64,000 bases of DNA, from assembly GCF_034676545.1 (NCBI RefSeq), contig NZ_JAUCBZ010000015.1:186001-250000 (forward strand), in the 5' to 3' direction. Below, piece by piece: positions 54,375 through 63,905 of this stretch. This DNA comes from Pararhodobacter sp. (lineage in GTDB: Bacteria; Pseudomonadota; Alphaproteobacteria; Rhodobacterales; Rhodobacteraceae). The position numbers and the translations under genes are program-made. The stretch's first letter is position 1. Each line of letters starts with the position of its first letter. The notes beneath the pieces are model-generated. The model saw only the letters and a list, made by a program, of their open reading frames with translations, had not been told where the DNA came from and did not search any database.

Positions 54375-55259
54375 TCAGTAATTCACCCGGCGTTCGATCC
54401 AGCGAAATTGCACCACGGTCAGCACGATGACAATTGCCATCAGGATCACCGATTGCGCGGCGCTTGAGCCAAGGTTGTTGCCGACAAACCCGTCGCGGAA
54501 CACCTTGTACACAAGGATATTGGTGGCCTGTGCTGGCCCGCCCTCGGTCGTGGCGTGGATCACGCCGAACGTGTCGAACATGGCGTAGACGATATTGACC
54601 ACCATCAGGAAAAACGTGGTCGGTGACAGCAGCGGGAACACGATGGTCCAGAAACGTTTGCGGCGGCTGGCACCGTCGATGGCGGCGGCCTCGATCAGGG
54701 ATTGCGGGATGGATTGCAGGCCCGCAAGGAAAAACAGGAAGTTGTAGCTGATCTGTTTCCAGGCGGCAGCGACGACGACCAAAATCATCGCATCCCCCGA
54801 TTGCAGCCGGTGGTTCCAGTCATAGCCGAACCCCGACAGGATATAGGGCAGGATGCCGACCGAAGGGTTGAAGATGAACCACCACAGCACACCGGCAATC
54901 GCCGGAGCCACGGCATAGGGCCAGACCAGAAAGGTGGTATAGGTATCGCGCGAGCGGATCATGCGGTTGACCATCGTCGCGAACAACAGCGCCAGCGACA
55001 TCGCCAGAACGGTGGTGCTGACGGAAAAGATCAGCGTGGTTTTCATCGACGCAAGGTAATGCGGATCGTCGAAAAGGCGCGCGAAATTGCGAAACCAGAT
55101 GAAGGTGGTGCGCATCCCGAACGGGTCTTGGCGCAGCATGGATTGCCACAGCGCCTGACTGGCGGGCCAGACAAAGAAGATCAGCGTGATGATCACTTGC
55201 GGCGCAAGCAATGCATAGGGCAGCCAACGGCTGCTGAAGGTCATGCGCTTGGTTTGCAT
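54375..55259 (-). CDS. ugpA: sn-Glycerol-3-phosphate-type ABC permease
   Basis: 294 residues, six helices. SSRWLPYALLAPQVIITLIF near the start and EAAAIDGASRRKRFWTIVFP (EAA loop) match UgpA closely. I chose the start MQTKRM, near the position in enteric UgpA; the longer frame runs into the hairpin upstream. Confidence 0.92.
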   Translation of the reverse strand: MQTKRMTFSSRWLPYALLAPQVIITLIFFVWPASQALWQSMLRQDPFGMRTTFIWFRNFARLFDDPHYLASMKTTLIFSVSTTVLAMSLALLFATMVNRMIRSRDTYTTFLVWPYAVAPAIAGVLWWFIFNPSVGILPYILSGFGYDWNHRLQSGDAMILVVVAAAWKQISYNFLFFLAGLQSIPQSLIEAAAIDGASRRKRFWTIVFPLLSPTTFFLMVVNIVYAMFDTFGVIHATTEGGPAQATNILVYKVFRDGFVGNNLGSSAAQSVILMAIVIVLTVVQFRWIERRVNY

Positions 55260-55281
55260 GCGGGGCCTATTTCCGAGAAAG

Positions 55282-55306
55282 CCCGCCCGGCACAGAACCG
55301 GGCGGG
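55282..55306 (-). terminator. Intercistronic hairpin between ugpB and ugpA
   Basis: Perfect 9-bp stem CCCGCCCGG / CCGGGCGGG with a 7-base loop, followed on the transcript by CUUUCU. A leaky terminator or 3' end protector placed to favour the binding-protein message. Confidence 0.7.
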
Positions 55307-55319
55307 AAAGCAAGTCAGA

Positions 55320-56642
55320 TCACTGCATCGCGTCTTCGAAATCGCGCAACAGACGGTTGCCGCGCTCGACAATCGCGTCAGCCGCTTCCTGCGCGGTCTT
55401 GTCGCCGATGATCATGCCTTCCATTTCCTCGGAGATGATATCGCGGATCTGCACGAAGTTGCCGAACCGCAGGCCACGGGAATTCTCGGTCGGGGGGTTC
55501 AGGTTCATCTGCGTGATCGAGATGTCAGCACCGGGATTGGCCTCGTAATAGCCCTGTTCGCGGGTCAGATCATACGACGCCTGGGTGATCGGCAGATAGC
55601 CGGTGTTCTGGTGCCACCAGGCCTGATTTTCGGGCAGCGACAGGAACTCGAAGAAGCGCGCCACGCCTTCGTAGTCACTCTCGTCATGGCCCGACAGCGT
55701 CCACAGGGTTGCGCCGCCGATGATCGAGTTTTGCGGCGCGCCGTCCACGTCCTCGTAATAGGGCTGCATGCCGTAGCCGACGCTGAATTCCGCGTTCGAC
55801 AGAACCCCGGCACGACCGGCCGAGCTTTCCATCATCATCGCGCATTCGCCGCTGTAAAATTTCGGCCCCGCATCCGGGCCAGCGCCACCGCCGGCCCAGC
55901 TGAACAGACCCTCATCCTGCCAACGCGCCAGGTTTTCCCAGTGGCGGATCAGCGGCGCGTGCTGGTTCAGGACCAATTCCGCATCAAAGCCGCCAAACCC
56001 GTTCTGCTGGGTGCCCAGCGGCAGGTTGTGATAGGCGAGGAAGTTTTCAAGCTGAACCCAGCTTGGCCAGCGGGTGGTAAAGCCGCAGGTCGCCGCGCCC
56101 GAGGTGACGATCTGGCGCGACATGGTTTCCATCTCGGCCCAGGTGGTGGGGGCGTGATCGGGGTCAAGCCCGGCGGCCTCGAACACATCGCGGTTGTAAT
56201 ACAGGATCGGCGTCGATGAGTTGAACGGGAAGGACAGCATGTTGCCATCCGGGTCGGTGTAATAGCCGACCACGGCGGGCAGATAGGCAGAGGGATCAAA
56301 CGGCACATCGTGATCGGCCATCAGTTGATAGATCGGAATGATCGCGCCCTCGGCGGCCATCATCGTACCGGTGCCAACCTCGAACACCTGCACGATATGC
56401 GGCTGTTCACCGGCCCGGAACGCGGCAATCGCGCCGGTCATCGTCTCGGTATAGGTACCCCGGAAGCTGGGCCGCACGACATAATCGGACTGGCTGGCAT
56501 TGAAATTGGTCGCGATTTCTTCGACCAGCTCGCCCAGACGGCCCCCCATGGCGTGCCACCATTGAATTTCCACCTGTGCCTGCGCCGGAATCGCAGCCGT
56601 CATCGTCAGAGCCGTTGCGGCAAGTAAGCTTTGCTTGATCAT
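55320..56642 (-). CDS. ugpB: sn-Glycerol-3-phosphate-type periplasmic binding protein
   Basis: 440 residues with a signal peptide (1-22, ending AQAQ). The mature start VEIQWWHAMGGRLGE and the later FNSSTPILYYNRD are typical of UgpB. It captures glycerol-3-phosphate or glycerophosphodiesters, a phosphate source in marine bacteria. GGGGAC precedes the ATG. First gene of ugpBAEC. The 220-bp gap upstream is the likely promoter; I did not see a convincing Pho box. Confidence 0.92.
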   Translation of the reverse strand: MIKQSLLAATALTMTAAIPAQAQVEIQWWHAMGGRLGELVEEIATNFNASQSDYVVRPSFRGTYTETMTGAIAAFRAGEQPHIVQVFEVGTGTMMAAEGAIIPIYQLMADHDVPFDPSAYLPAVVGYYTDPDGNMLSFPFNSSTPILYYNRDVFEAAGLDPDHAPTTWAEMETMSRQIVTSGAATCGFTTRWPSWVQLENFLAYHNLPLGTQQNGFGGFDAELVLNQHAPLIRHWENLARWQDEGLFSWAGGGAGPDAGPKFYSGECAMMMESSAGRAGVLSNAEFSVGYGMQPYYEDVDGAPQNSIIGGATLWTLSGHDESDYEGVARFFEFLSLPENQAWWHQNTGYLPITQASYDLTREQGYYEANPGADISITQMNLNPPTENSRGLRFGNFVQIRDIISEEMEGMIIGDKTAQEAADAIVERGNRLLRDFEDAMQ

Positions 56643-56864
56643 GATTGTCCCCATTGGTTGCGGCTTGCAGGTGCGTTCTGCAAGACGAGCGATCTCGGCT
56701 TGTCGTTTCCAAACCCGCCGTGAATACCCGCAGCTTGCTTCGTTAGCTTTCGTTTGTGAAGCTTTAATGTTTGGGATCGGCGTGGTTTCGCGCTCGGCAC
56801 CCGTCACAACGAAAAAGCGCGACCCTGACAGGATCGCACATTGGTCGTTTGCTGATTGGGTCGT

Positions 56865-57677
56865 TCAGCCTTGATGGTAGGATGCCGAAGGTGCGCTGAC
56901 ATAGCGCAGGCCACGAGGGCCCCAGCGCCGGAATCCCAACAACTCGGACATGGTCATAAAGCCTAAACCACGCGCGGCGATCCCCTCGATCGCCTGAGGA
57001 ATCGCGCGAATCGTCGGACCGTGGATGTCATGCGCCAGGATCACAGAGCCTGGCTGCGCGCCACGCACCATCCGATCCGCCACCACCGACGAGCCCGGGC
57101 GACGCCAGTCCTCGGGGTCAACCGACCACATGATCGTCGGGATATTGCGTTGATCGTTCAGCATATGGCTTTGCTGGCTGGACATGGCACCATAGGGCGG
57201 CCGCATCGTCACCGGCAAGGCGCCAACGGTGCGCCAGACGACCTCCTGCGTGCGATCAATCTCACTCAGCACAGAGCCGTTCCCGAGCCTGCTCAAGGTC
57301 GGGTGAGTCCAGGTATGGTTCCCGACCTCGTGCCCCTCGGCCACAATGCGATGCAGAATTTCCGGATAGCGACGCACACTCTGGCCGATCACATAGAACG
57401 TCGCCTTGACGTTGTAGCGCGCCAGAATATCCAGCAGCATCGGCGTATGCGTCGGATGCGGGCCGTCGTCAAAGGTCAGCGCAACCGCAGCACGGCTGGT
57501 GCGAACCGCGTTCACGGACACGAAATCATGCCGTTCCGTGATCCGCGGGACCGGCGGCATCGGCACCGCAGCCGCAGTTTGAGCATACGCTCCAGATGGT
57601 GTGGAAAGGTGCGTTGCGCCCCCCAGGCACAACGCTCCTAGCCCGGACATCACTGTCCGGCGATCAAAATTTGTCAC
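56865..57677 (-). CDS. Polysaccharide deacetylase (NodB domain) with Tat-type signal
   Basis: 270 residues from a GTG start with GGGGGA upstream. A twin-arginine motif FDRRTVMSG at the very start precedes a hydrophobic stretch. The NodB domain has motif 1 TFDDGPHPTHTP, motif 2 GNHTWTHP and motif 3 RPPYGA, all catalytic/metal residues present. It should remove acetyl groups from a surface or cell-wall sugar polymer in the periplasm. It stands alone between the ugp and polyamine-type operons. Confidence 0.85.
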   Translation of the reverse strand: MTNFDRRTVMSGLGALCLGGATHLSTPSGAYAQTAAAVPMPPVPRITERHDFVSVNAVRTSRAAVALTFDDGPHPTHTPMLLDILARYNVKATFYVIGQSVRRYPEILHRIVAEGHEVGNHTWTHPTLSRLGNGSVLSEIDRTQEVVWRTVGALPVTMRPPYGAMSSQQSHMLNDQRNIPTIMWSVDPEDWRRPGSSVVADRMVRGAQPGSVILAHDIHGPTIRAIPQAIEGIAARGLGFMTMSELLGFRRWGPRGLRYVSAPSASYHQG

Positions 57678-57936
57678 ACTCGTCCCCCGACATGTGTGTT
57701 GGCAACTGTCACGACTCCTAGGGGTGGAGGACAAAAGGGAAAAGGGGAAACTGGCCGATGGCGCAATGCACTTTGTGGGGTGCGGCCCAGAAACCACAAG
57801 GTGTTGTGTTTAGTGGGGCTTTGAGGTCGCGGACTGTTGCTTCGCGGCAACCCTCAACCTTGGGTTGATCTGGCAGTTTTCCGCCGATCCGGGACCTGCG
57901 CACTCTCTTTTCGCGCACCGGGCCGAGTCGCGCGAA

Positions 57937-59238
57937 TCACAACCGGTCGCGCAACGAGAACCAAGCCATTGCCAGAGCCATCAACGGCCAACGCAGACTT
58001 GCGCCGCCGGGGAAGGCTGGCGAGGGAACTTGCGCCATCAGGTCGAATCGTTCGGCCTGTCCGCAGATCGCCTCGGCCAGCAATTTGCCGCCCAGCGTCG
58101 CCATCGCCACCCCATGCCCGGAATAGCCCGAGGCCGACAGCACTGTGCCCGACAGCCGCGCGAAATGTGGCATCCGGTTTAGACTGATCCCCAGCGTGCC
58201 CCCCCAGGCGTGGGTGAGTTCAATGTCTTTGAGGTGCGGGAAAATCTGCTCCAGCGGACGGCGCACCTTGCTGGCGATATCCGCCGGAAACCTGTAGCCA
58301 TAAGATTCCGTACCGCCAAACAGCAGACGATTGTCGTCGGAAAAGCGGAAGTAATTGACCACGAATTTGCTGTCCGCGACGGCGTAATGGCCACGAATGA
58401 CCGCGGCGCGCTCGGTATCGGTCATTGGGCGGGTCGCGGCGATATAATTGTTGATCGGCATCACCCGCGCCGCCACGGTGGGCTCCAGCCGCCCCAAATA
58501 GCCGTTGCAGCCCAGCGCGACAAACTCGGCGGTGATGCGGGCGCTTTCGGTTTCAACGCGGGCGGGTTGCGCGTGGGTCAGGGCGGTGACGCGTGACCCC
58601 TCGAAAATCCGCACCCCGGCAGCCTGTGCCGCGCGCGCCAGCCCCAAGGCATAACGCAGCGGGTTCAGATGCCCCGCACCCCGATCCAGATCGCCGCCGT
58701 GATAGACGGGCGAGTTGAGGATCTCGCGCAGGGCCTCACGGGTCAGCGGCTGAATTTGATCATACCCATAATCACGCGCCATTTTCTCGGCGTAAATACG
58801 CGCGTCGGTAACGTAGCGCGGCTTGTGCGCGGCGTGGATGATGCCGGGGGCATACCCCGCATCGGGCGCGTGTTTCTGCGCCAGATCGCGCGTCAGAGCC
58901 ACCGACTCCAGCGACAGATCCCACAAGCCGCGCGCAACAGTCTTGCCGACCATGCCCTCCAGCGCGTCCTGATCCAACCGTTGCCCGGTGCCGACCTGCC
59001 CACCGTTGCGGCCAGAGGCCCCGAAGCCGACGCGCTGCGCCTCGAGCAGGATCACATCATAGCCGCGTTCCGCCAGATGCAGCGCCGCCGACAGCCCGGT
59101 ATAGCCGCCGCCAATCACGCAGACATCGCAGCGCAAGTCTCCCTGCGCCTTTGGAAACGGCGACAATTGCGTCGCCGTTTCTGCGTACCACGAGGCCGGA
59201 TAGACCCCGTCGCGGTCATTGACGGTCAGCAGATCCAT
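57937..59238 (-). CDS. FAD-dependent amine oxidoreductase (gamma-glutamylputrescine-oxidase-like, PuuB family)
   Basis: 433 residues, DAO fold. The N-terminal SWYAETA segment and the FAD motif CVIGGGYTGLSAALHLAERG, then GFGASGRNGGQ, are PuuB-like. The late GYSGHGVAMATLGGKL closes the FAD site. It oxidises an amine, probably a gamma-glutamylated or free polyamine. Its ATG shares a base with the aminotransferase stop (TGATG). No glutamyl-putrescine synthetase gene is in the window. Confidence 0.85.
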   Translation of the reverse strand: MDLLTVNDRDGVYPASWYAETATQLSPFPKAQGDLRCDVCVIGGGYTGLSAALHLAERGYDVILLEAQRVGFGASGRNGGQVGTGQRLDQDALEGMVGKTVARGLWDLSLESVALTRDLAQKHAPDAGYAPGIIHAAHKPRYVTDARIYAEKMARDYGYDQIQPLTREALREILNSPVYHGGDLDRGAGHLNPLRYALGLARAAQAAGVRIFEGSRVTALTHAQPARVETESARITAEFVALGCNGYLGRLEPTVAARVMPINNYIAATRPMTDTERAAVIRGHYAVADSKFVVNYFRFSDDNRLLFGGTESYGYRFPADIASKVRRPLEQIFPHLKDIELTHAWGGTLGISLNRMPHFARLSGTVLSASGYSGHGVAMATLGGKLLAEAICGQAERFDLMAQVPSPAFPGGASLRWPLMALAMAWFSLRDRL

Positions 59239-60632
59239 CAGGCGGCTTTCATCAGACCTTCGGCCTTGAGCTGCGCGTGCGCCTTGTCCAGCGCCAGTGT
59301 CGCGCGGTCCATCATCACGTCAATCTGCTCGGGCGTGATGACCAACGGCGGCGCAATGATCATCCGGTCGCCGACGTGGCGCATGATGACATTGTTGGCG
59401 AAACACTGCTCGCGCACGATGTAGCCCGCAGTGCCCTCAGGGGCGGCGAACTCCTTGCTGCCGTTCTTTTCCGGCACCAGCGACAGCGACCCCATCAGCC
59501 CGATCAAGCAGGTTTCCCCGACCAGCGGATGATCGGCCAGCGCATGCCAGCGTTTCGCCAGATAGGGGTGAGCCACATCGCGAACATGCTCGATCACCTT
59601 TTCCTCGTCCATGATCCGCAGCGTTTCAAGCGCCACCGCTGCCGCCACCGGGTGCCCGGAATAGGTATAGCCGTGGTTGAACTCATCCGCGCCGATGACA
59701 TTGGCCACCTCATCGCAGACAATCGAGCCGCCGATCGGTGCATAGCCCGAGGACAGGCCCTTGGCGATCGTCATGATATGCGGGCGAATGCCCAGCGTCT
59801 GACTGCCGAACCAATTGCCGGTGCGACCAAATCCTGTGATCACCTCATCCGCGATCAACAGGATGCCGTATTCGTCGCAAATGCGCTGGATTTCGGGCCA
59901 ATAGGTGCTGGGCGGGATGATCACGCCGCCCGCGCCTTGAATCGGCTCGCCGATGAAGGCGGCGACGCGGTCAACGCCCAGCTCAAGAATTTTCTCCTCA
60001 AGCTGACGGGCGCGCGCCAGACCGAATTCCTCGGGCGACATGTCGCCGCCTTCCTTGTACCAATAGGGCTGGTCGATATGGGTGATATCCGGGATCGGCA
60101 GGCCACCTTGCGCGTGCATCCCCGCCATGCCGCCAAGGCTGCCACTGCCCACCGACGAGCCGTGATAGCCATTCTTGCGGCTGATGATCACCGTTTTGGA
60201 GGGCTTGCCCTTGAGCGCCCAGTAATGCCGGACCATGCGGATGTTGGTGTCGTTCGATTCCGACCCGGAACCGGCGAAGAACACATGGTTCAGATCACCC
60301 GGCGCCAGTTCAGCGATCCGTGACGCCAAAGCAATGGCCGGCACATGGCTGGTCTGGAAAAACGTGTTGTAGAACGGCAGCTCCATCATCTGACGTGCGG
60401 CGACATCGGCCAGTTCCTGACGGCCATAGCCAAGGTTGACGCACCACAGGCCCGCCATGCCATCCAGAATTTCCTGGCCCTCACTGTCGGTCAGGGTCAC
60501 GCCCTCGGCGCGGGTGATGATCCGCACGCCTTTTTTGGCAAGATCGGCGTTGGTCGTGAACGGGTGCATGTGATGCGCGGCATCGAGCGCTTGCAGTTCG
60601 GCGGTGGGCATATGGTTGGTGATCTGGCGCAT
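59238..60632 (-). CDS. Class III aminotransferase (polyamine/beta-alanine:pyruvate type)
   Basis: 464 residues. PLP lysine K291 in TIAKGLSSGY and D262 in ADEVITGFGRTG are intact. AHHMHPFTTNADLAKKG and the LWCVNLGYGR block match the putrescine/cadaverine-pyruvate aminotransferase group. It likely moves the amino group of a polyamine to pyruvate. The start was chosen at MRQITN; a candidate operator lies 80-90 bases upstream. The longer frame overlaps the regulator gene and is rejected. Confidence 0.88.
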   Translation of the reverse strand: MRQITNHMPTAELQALDAAHHMHPFTTNADLAKKGVRIITRAEGVTLTDSEGQEILDGMAGLWCVNLGYGRQELADVAARQMMELPFYNTFFQTSHVPAIALASRIAELAPGDLNHVFFAGSGSESNDTNIRMVRHYWALKGKPSKTVIISRKNGYHGSSVGSGSLGGMAGMHAQGGLPIPDITHIDQPYWYKEGGDMSPEEFGLARARQLEEKILELGVDRVAAFIGEPIQGAGGVIIPPSTYWPEIQRICDEYGILLIADEVITGFGRTGNWFGSQTLGIRPHIMTIAKGLSSGYAPIGGSIVCDEVANVIGADEFNHGYTYSGHPVAAAVALETLRIMDEEKVIEHVRDVAHPYLAKRWHALADHPLVGETCLIGLMGSLSLVPEKNGSKEFAAPEGTAGYIVREQCFANNVIMRHVGDRMIIAPPLVITPEQIDVMMDRATLALDKAHAQLKAEGLMKAA

Positions 60633-60710
60633 AGCGAAAAAACTCCGACTGGCCCGGCAATGACCGGGGATTCGGGCCACGATACAACTCGGCGGAAGCT
60701 CGGGCAATAG

Positions 60711-60724
60711 AATTTGATCAAATT
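60711..60724. promoter_or_regulatory. AATTTGATCAAATT palindrome, candidate GntR/FCD operator
   Basis: Perfect 14-bp palindrome in the 148-bp gap between the GntR gene and the aminotransferase gene. Its TTGATCAA core is like sites of FCD-type regulators, and a related site lies upstream of the regulator itself. Confidence 0.6.
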
Positions 60725-60780
60725 TATGCCGGACGCCACGCAATCTTGAATAATGAGCGCCGCAAAGCGCCTGGCTTCGG

Positions 60781-61455
60781 CTACAGGCGTCGCTGGATAT
60801 CCGCGCGCAACCGGTCGATGCCTTGCAGGATATCCGCCTTGATCGCCTCGCCCAGACGCGCCGCATCGCCGTCGCGCATCGCGGCCAGCGCATCTTTGTG
60901 CCGGTCCGGGCCAATCGAGCCACCCGCTTCGATCACCACGCGCAACGACGGCCCCACCCGCAGCCACAAGGACGCGGTCAGCGACAGAAGAATCGGCGCG
61001 TCGGCCATCTGATAGATCGAGAAGTGAAAGCTGTGATTGCCCGAGAGATACGCCTGCACGTCGCCCGCGCCGATTGCCGTGTCGATCCCTTTGTCGATCA
61101 CCGCAAGCGCGTCGATATCCTCGGCGCTCATCCGAACCAGCGCGTCTTGCGCCAGCTTCGGCTCCAGCGCGAGACGGGCAAAGGCCACTTCATCGACTTG
61201 CGACAAGGTCAGTTGCGGCACCGAGATACGGCGGTTCTCATGCAGGGTCAGCGCGCCCTCGGCGGTCAGACGGCGGATCGCCTCGCGCACCGGGGTCATA
61301 CCCGTCCCAAGCGCGGCCGTTATCCCTTGCAGGGTCACCTTCTGGCCGGGGGCCAGATCGCCGAACATCATCATGTCATGCAAGCGGCGATAGGTCGCCT
61401 CGTGTTCGGGCAACTTGGTGGGTGTGCTGACGACGGTAGAGATTTGCATGCCCAT
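60781..61455 (-). CDS. GntR family transcriptional regulator (FCD subfamily)
   Basis: 224 residues. HTH: EATYRRLHDMMMFGDLAPGQ, then GTGMTPVREAIRRLTAEG. FCD domain with FHFSIYQMADAP and GPDRHKDALAAM, which carry likely metal-binding histidines. It precedes the aminotransferase/oxidase genes on the same strand and probably represses them and itself. ATG at 61449 is an alternative start. Confidence 0.88.
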   Translation of the reverse strand: MGMQISTVVSTPTKLPEHEATYRRLHDMMMFGDLAPGQKVTLQGITAALGTGMTPVREAIRRLTAEGALTLHENRRISVPQLTLSQVDEVAFARLALEPKLAQDALVRMSAEDIDALAVIDKGIDTAIGAGDVQAYLSGNHSFHFSIYQMADAPILLSLTASLWLRVGPSLRVVIEAGGSIGPDRHKDALAAMRDGDAARLGEAIKADILQGIDRLRADIQRRL

Positions 61456-61464
61456 CCAGAATAA

Positions 61465-61473
61465 TGATCAAAT
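61465..61473. promoter_or_regulatory. TGATCAAAT site upstream of gntR, imperfect copy of the operator
   Basis: Shares nine contiguous bases with the palindrome at 60711-60724 (10 of 14 over the full site) and lies about ten bases before the gntR start. Suggests self-repression. Confidence 0.4.
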
Positions 61474-61572
61474 CTGTCTCCGTGGTAGCGCATTCGCTTT
61501 GCGCTGCCTAGCGGTTTACCATTCGCCGACATCGCCCTAGGCTGCGTCAGGCCGCAATTGCAGGACAACACC

Positions 61573-62574
61573 ATGACCCTTTACGCCCCCGGTCCCCGCA
61601 ATCTGATCACCGATGTGCCGGGCCTCAGCGTAGGAAACGCCGCCGATGTGGCGCTGAAAAGTGGGGCCACGGTACTGCTCGGCGATGAGCCGATGGTCGC
61701 GGGCGTGCATGTGATGGGCGGCGCCCCCGGCACGCGTGAGACCGACTTGCTGGCCCCGGATCGCATGGTGCAGGCGGTGGACGCGCTGGTGCTGTCCGGT
61801 GGGTCGGCCTTTGGGCTGGGCGCGGCACAGGGCGTTGCCGACGCGCTGCACGAAAGCGGCCGTGGCTTTGCCGTGGGTCCGGCGCGCATCCCCATTGTGC
61901 CAGCCGCGATCCTGTTTGATCTGCTGAACGGCGGTGACAAGGCGTGGCGCGAAAATCCCTATCCTGCGCTTGGCCGTGCCGCTCTGGCAGCCTGCGGGCA
62001 TGCGTTTTCGCTGGGGACTGCGGGTGCAGGCGCCGGGGCCACGGTCGCGGGGCTCAAGGGCGGATTGGGGTCGACATCTTTGGTGCTGGCCTCGGGGGTC
62101 ACCGTCGGCGCCTTGGTCGCGGTCAATGCCGTGGGCAGCGTGACCGTGGGTGACGGCCCGGAATTCTGGGCAGCGCCTTTTGAGATTGGCGCGGAATTTG
62201 GCGGCCTCGGCCCTGCGCGTCACCACCCTGCCCTGTTCCCGCCGCCGCTGAAACGTCTGGGCGAGGCCACGACCCTTGCCATCATTGCCACCGATGCAAT
62301 CCTGACCAAACCGCAGGCAACGCGCCTGGCCACCGCCGCACATGACGGGTTGGCGCGCGCCATTGTCCCCGCCCACACGCCGCACGACGGAGATCTGGTG
62401 TTTGCCGCGGCGACGGGCCAGCGCGCCCTGCCCGAGGGAGGCGCGCTGGAATTGGGGCACGCCGCCGCGATCTGCCTGAGCCGCGCCATTGCGCGCGCGA
62501 TCTTTCAGGCGCACGCCGAACCGGGTGACCTGTTGCCTTGCTGGCAGGATCGTTTTGGCGTTGGGCGCGGTTAA
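61573..62574 (+). CDS. P1 family peptidase (DmpA/BapA-type aminopeptidase)
   Basis: 333 residues. Opens with ITDVPGLSVGNA, then VLSGGSAFGLGAAQGV, as in the family. VGALVAVNAVG-S189 is the expected self-cleavage site (Gly188-Ser189), leaving Ser189 as N-terminal nucleophile of the small subunit. Members remove N-terminal residues from peptides, amides or esters, including D- and beta-amino acids. No signal peptide. Divergent from gntR; the ribosome site is weak. Confidence 0.87.
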   Translation: MTLYAPGPRNLITDVPGLSVGNAADVALKSGATVLLGDEPMVAGVHVMGGAPGTRETDLLAPDRMVQAVDALVLSGGSAFGLGAAQGVADALHESGRGFAVGPARIPIVPAAILFDLLNGGDKAWRENPYPALGRAALAACGHAFSLGTAGAGAGATVAGLKGGLGSTSLVLASGVTVGALVAVNAVGSVTVGDGPEFWAAPFEIGAEFGGLGPARHHPALFPPPLKRLGEATTLAIIATDAILTKPQATRLATAAHDGLARAIVPAHTPHDGDLVFAAATGQRALPEGGALELGHAAAICLSRAIARAIFQAHAEPGDLLPCWQDRFGVGRG

Positions 62575-62575
62575 G

Positions 62576-62968
62576 TCATTCGGGCGGATACGCCGCACGA
62601 CACTGCGCCGAGGCTTGCGCGGCGGCGGCCTCGGCCCGGACCATCTGGCGCTCCAACAAGGCGATGCGTTCGCGCTCCAACTCCCGGTTGATCGGATGAT
62701 GGAATTCCTGCGTCTCTTGCACCCAACGCTGGCACGGCACAGGCTGACCACCGGGACCGGCGCAAAACGACATCTGCAATTCGGGCATCATCACCCGCTC
62801 GATCCGCGTGCCACGCTGGACATTGCCGCGCCTGATATCCAGCTCTCGCTGAATTTCCAGAACATCGCGATTGGCCTGCCGTAAACACTGCTCCAACGGC
62901 GTGGCGCATCCGGACAGCAGCACCAAACCCACCAGCGCCAAACTTGAAACCGCAATTCGATGGATCAT
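62576..62968 (-). CDS. Small lipoprotein of unknown function
   Basis: 130 residues. The signal peptide ends with the lipobox LLSGC (Cys ~21), so it is lipid-anchored. The mature part is helical and charged (LEIQRELDIRR, then RELERERIALLERQ), with five more cysteines that may form disulfides. AGGGGT precedes the ATG. I do not recognise a family. It ends two bases from the convergent P1 peptidase gene. Confidence 0.7.
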   Translation of the reverse strand: MIHRIAVSSLALVGLVLLSGCATPLEQCLRQANRDVLEIQRELDIRRGNVQRGTRIERVMMPELQMSFCAGPGGQPVPCQRWVQETQEFHHPINRELERERIALLERQMVRAEAAAAQASAQCRAAYPPE

Positions 62969-63040
62969 CTGCGCACCCCTGACGTCTCACGACACCCCAA
63001 GACTAGCCGCCCCCTGACCGCGTCGCAAATCAACTTCGGC

Positions 63041-63229
63041 CTAATCGAGCTCGCGCGCCTCAGAAGCCAACATGATCGGGATGCCATTGCGGATCGGGAA
63101 CGCTAAATGCGCGGTGCGCGAGATCAGCTCTTGTGCGGCGGCGTCATAGTTCAGCCGCCCCTGCGTGACCGGACACACCAAGGCTTCGAGCATGTGGCGA
63201 TCTATTCTCGATGCGCTGTCCGAACTCAT
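63041..63229 (-). CDS. Trm112 / YcaR-type small protein
   Basis: 62 residues. MLEALVCPVTQGRL and FPIRNGIPIML match the Trm112-like family. Only one cysteine is present, so the zinc site of eukaryotic Trm112 is absent, as in most bacterial members. The start overlaps the LON-domain gene stop (ATGA). Confidence 0.88.
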   Translation of the reverse strand: MSSDSASRIDRHMLEALVCPVTQGRLNYDAAAQELISRTAHLAFPIRNGIPIMLASEARELD

Positions 63230-63879
63230 TGCATCCGCCCTCCGGGCTGCGCGGACACAGTGCGCAGGGCGAACTCCATCAAGGTCATCAACGTCTCCCG
63301 TCGGGTGGTCAGCGACGGGGCCTCCAGCAACGCCTGACGCTCTTCCGGCGCAAAGGGACAGAGCATCGACAGCGCGTTGATCATCATCTCATCATCGGCA
63401 TCTTGCAGGCTTTTCCAGTCGGTCAGGGGCGACAAGGCTGCGAAATACCGCCCCAGAAGGCCCAGAAACGCCTCGCGGTTTTGCGACGGATCGTGTTCCA
63501 CGCGGCCCAGATCCCCCTCGAACCCGGTCCAGTCAACCCGCGCTTGCCGATAGGGTTTCAGGCCCGCGCCACTTTCCTGCAGCAGGCGAAACCGCGAGAT
63601 CCCGGTCAAGGTGATCATGTAGCGCCCGTCATCGGTCTCGGTGAACGAGGTCAGACGGCCCGCGCACCCAATCGTGTGCAGCCGCTCGCCCTCGCCAACC
63701 GGGACGCCGCGCGGCTGGATCATGCCGATCAGCCGCGTCGGTGTTTTCAGGCAATCCCCGATCATCACGCGATAGCGAGGCTCGAAGATATGCAGCGGCA
63801 GCTTTGAGCGCGGCAGCAACAAAGCCCCCGGCAGCGGAAAGAGTGCAATCGTGTCAGGCAGGTCGACAAGTTTCATCAT
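63226..63879 (-). CDS. LON substrate-binding-domain protein (stand-alone Lon N-domain)
   Basis: 217 residues. IALFPLPGALLLPRSKLPLHIFEPRYR is the LON N-domain signature (residues ~11-37), followed by GVPVGEGERLHTIGCAGRL. There is no ATPase or protease part, so it is the stand-alone form, of unknown function. It lies between a thioredoxin gene and the Trm112 gene in one - strand unit, an order I recall as common in this group. Confidence 0.9.
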   Translation of the reverse strand: MMKLVDLPDTIALFPLPGALLLPRSKLPLHIFEPRYRVMIGDCLKTPTRLIGMIQPRGVPVGEGERLHTIGCAGRLTSFTETDDGRYMITLTGISRFRLLQESGAGLKPYRQARVDWTGFEGDLGRVEHDPSQNREAFLGLLGRYFAALSPLTDWKSLQDADDEMMINALSMLCPFAPEERQALLEAPSLTTRRETLMTLMEFALRTVSAQPGGRMQ

Positions 63880-63905
63880 GACCCTGACATAGTACGGTTG
63901 CGCCG

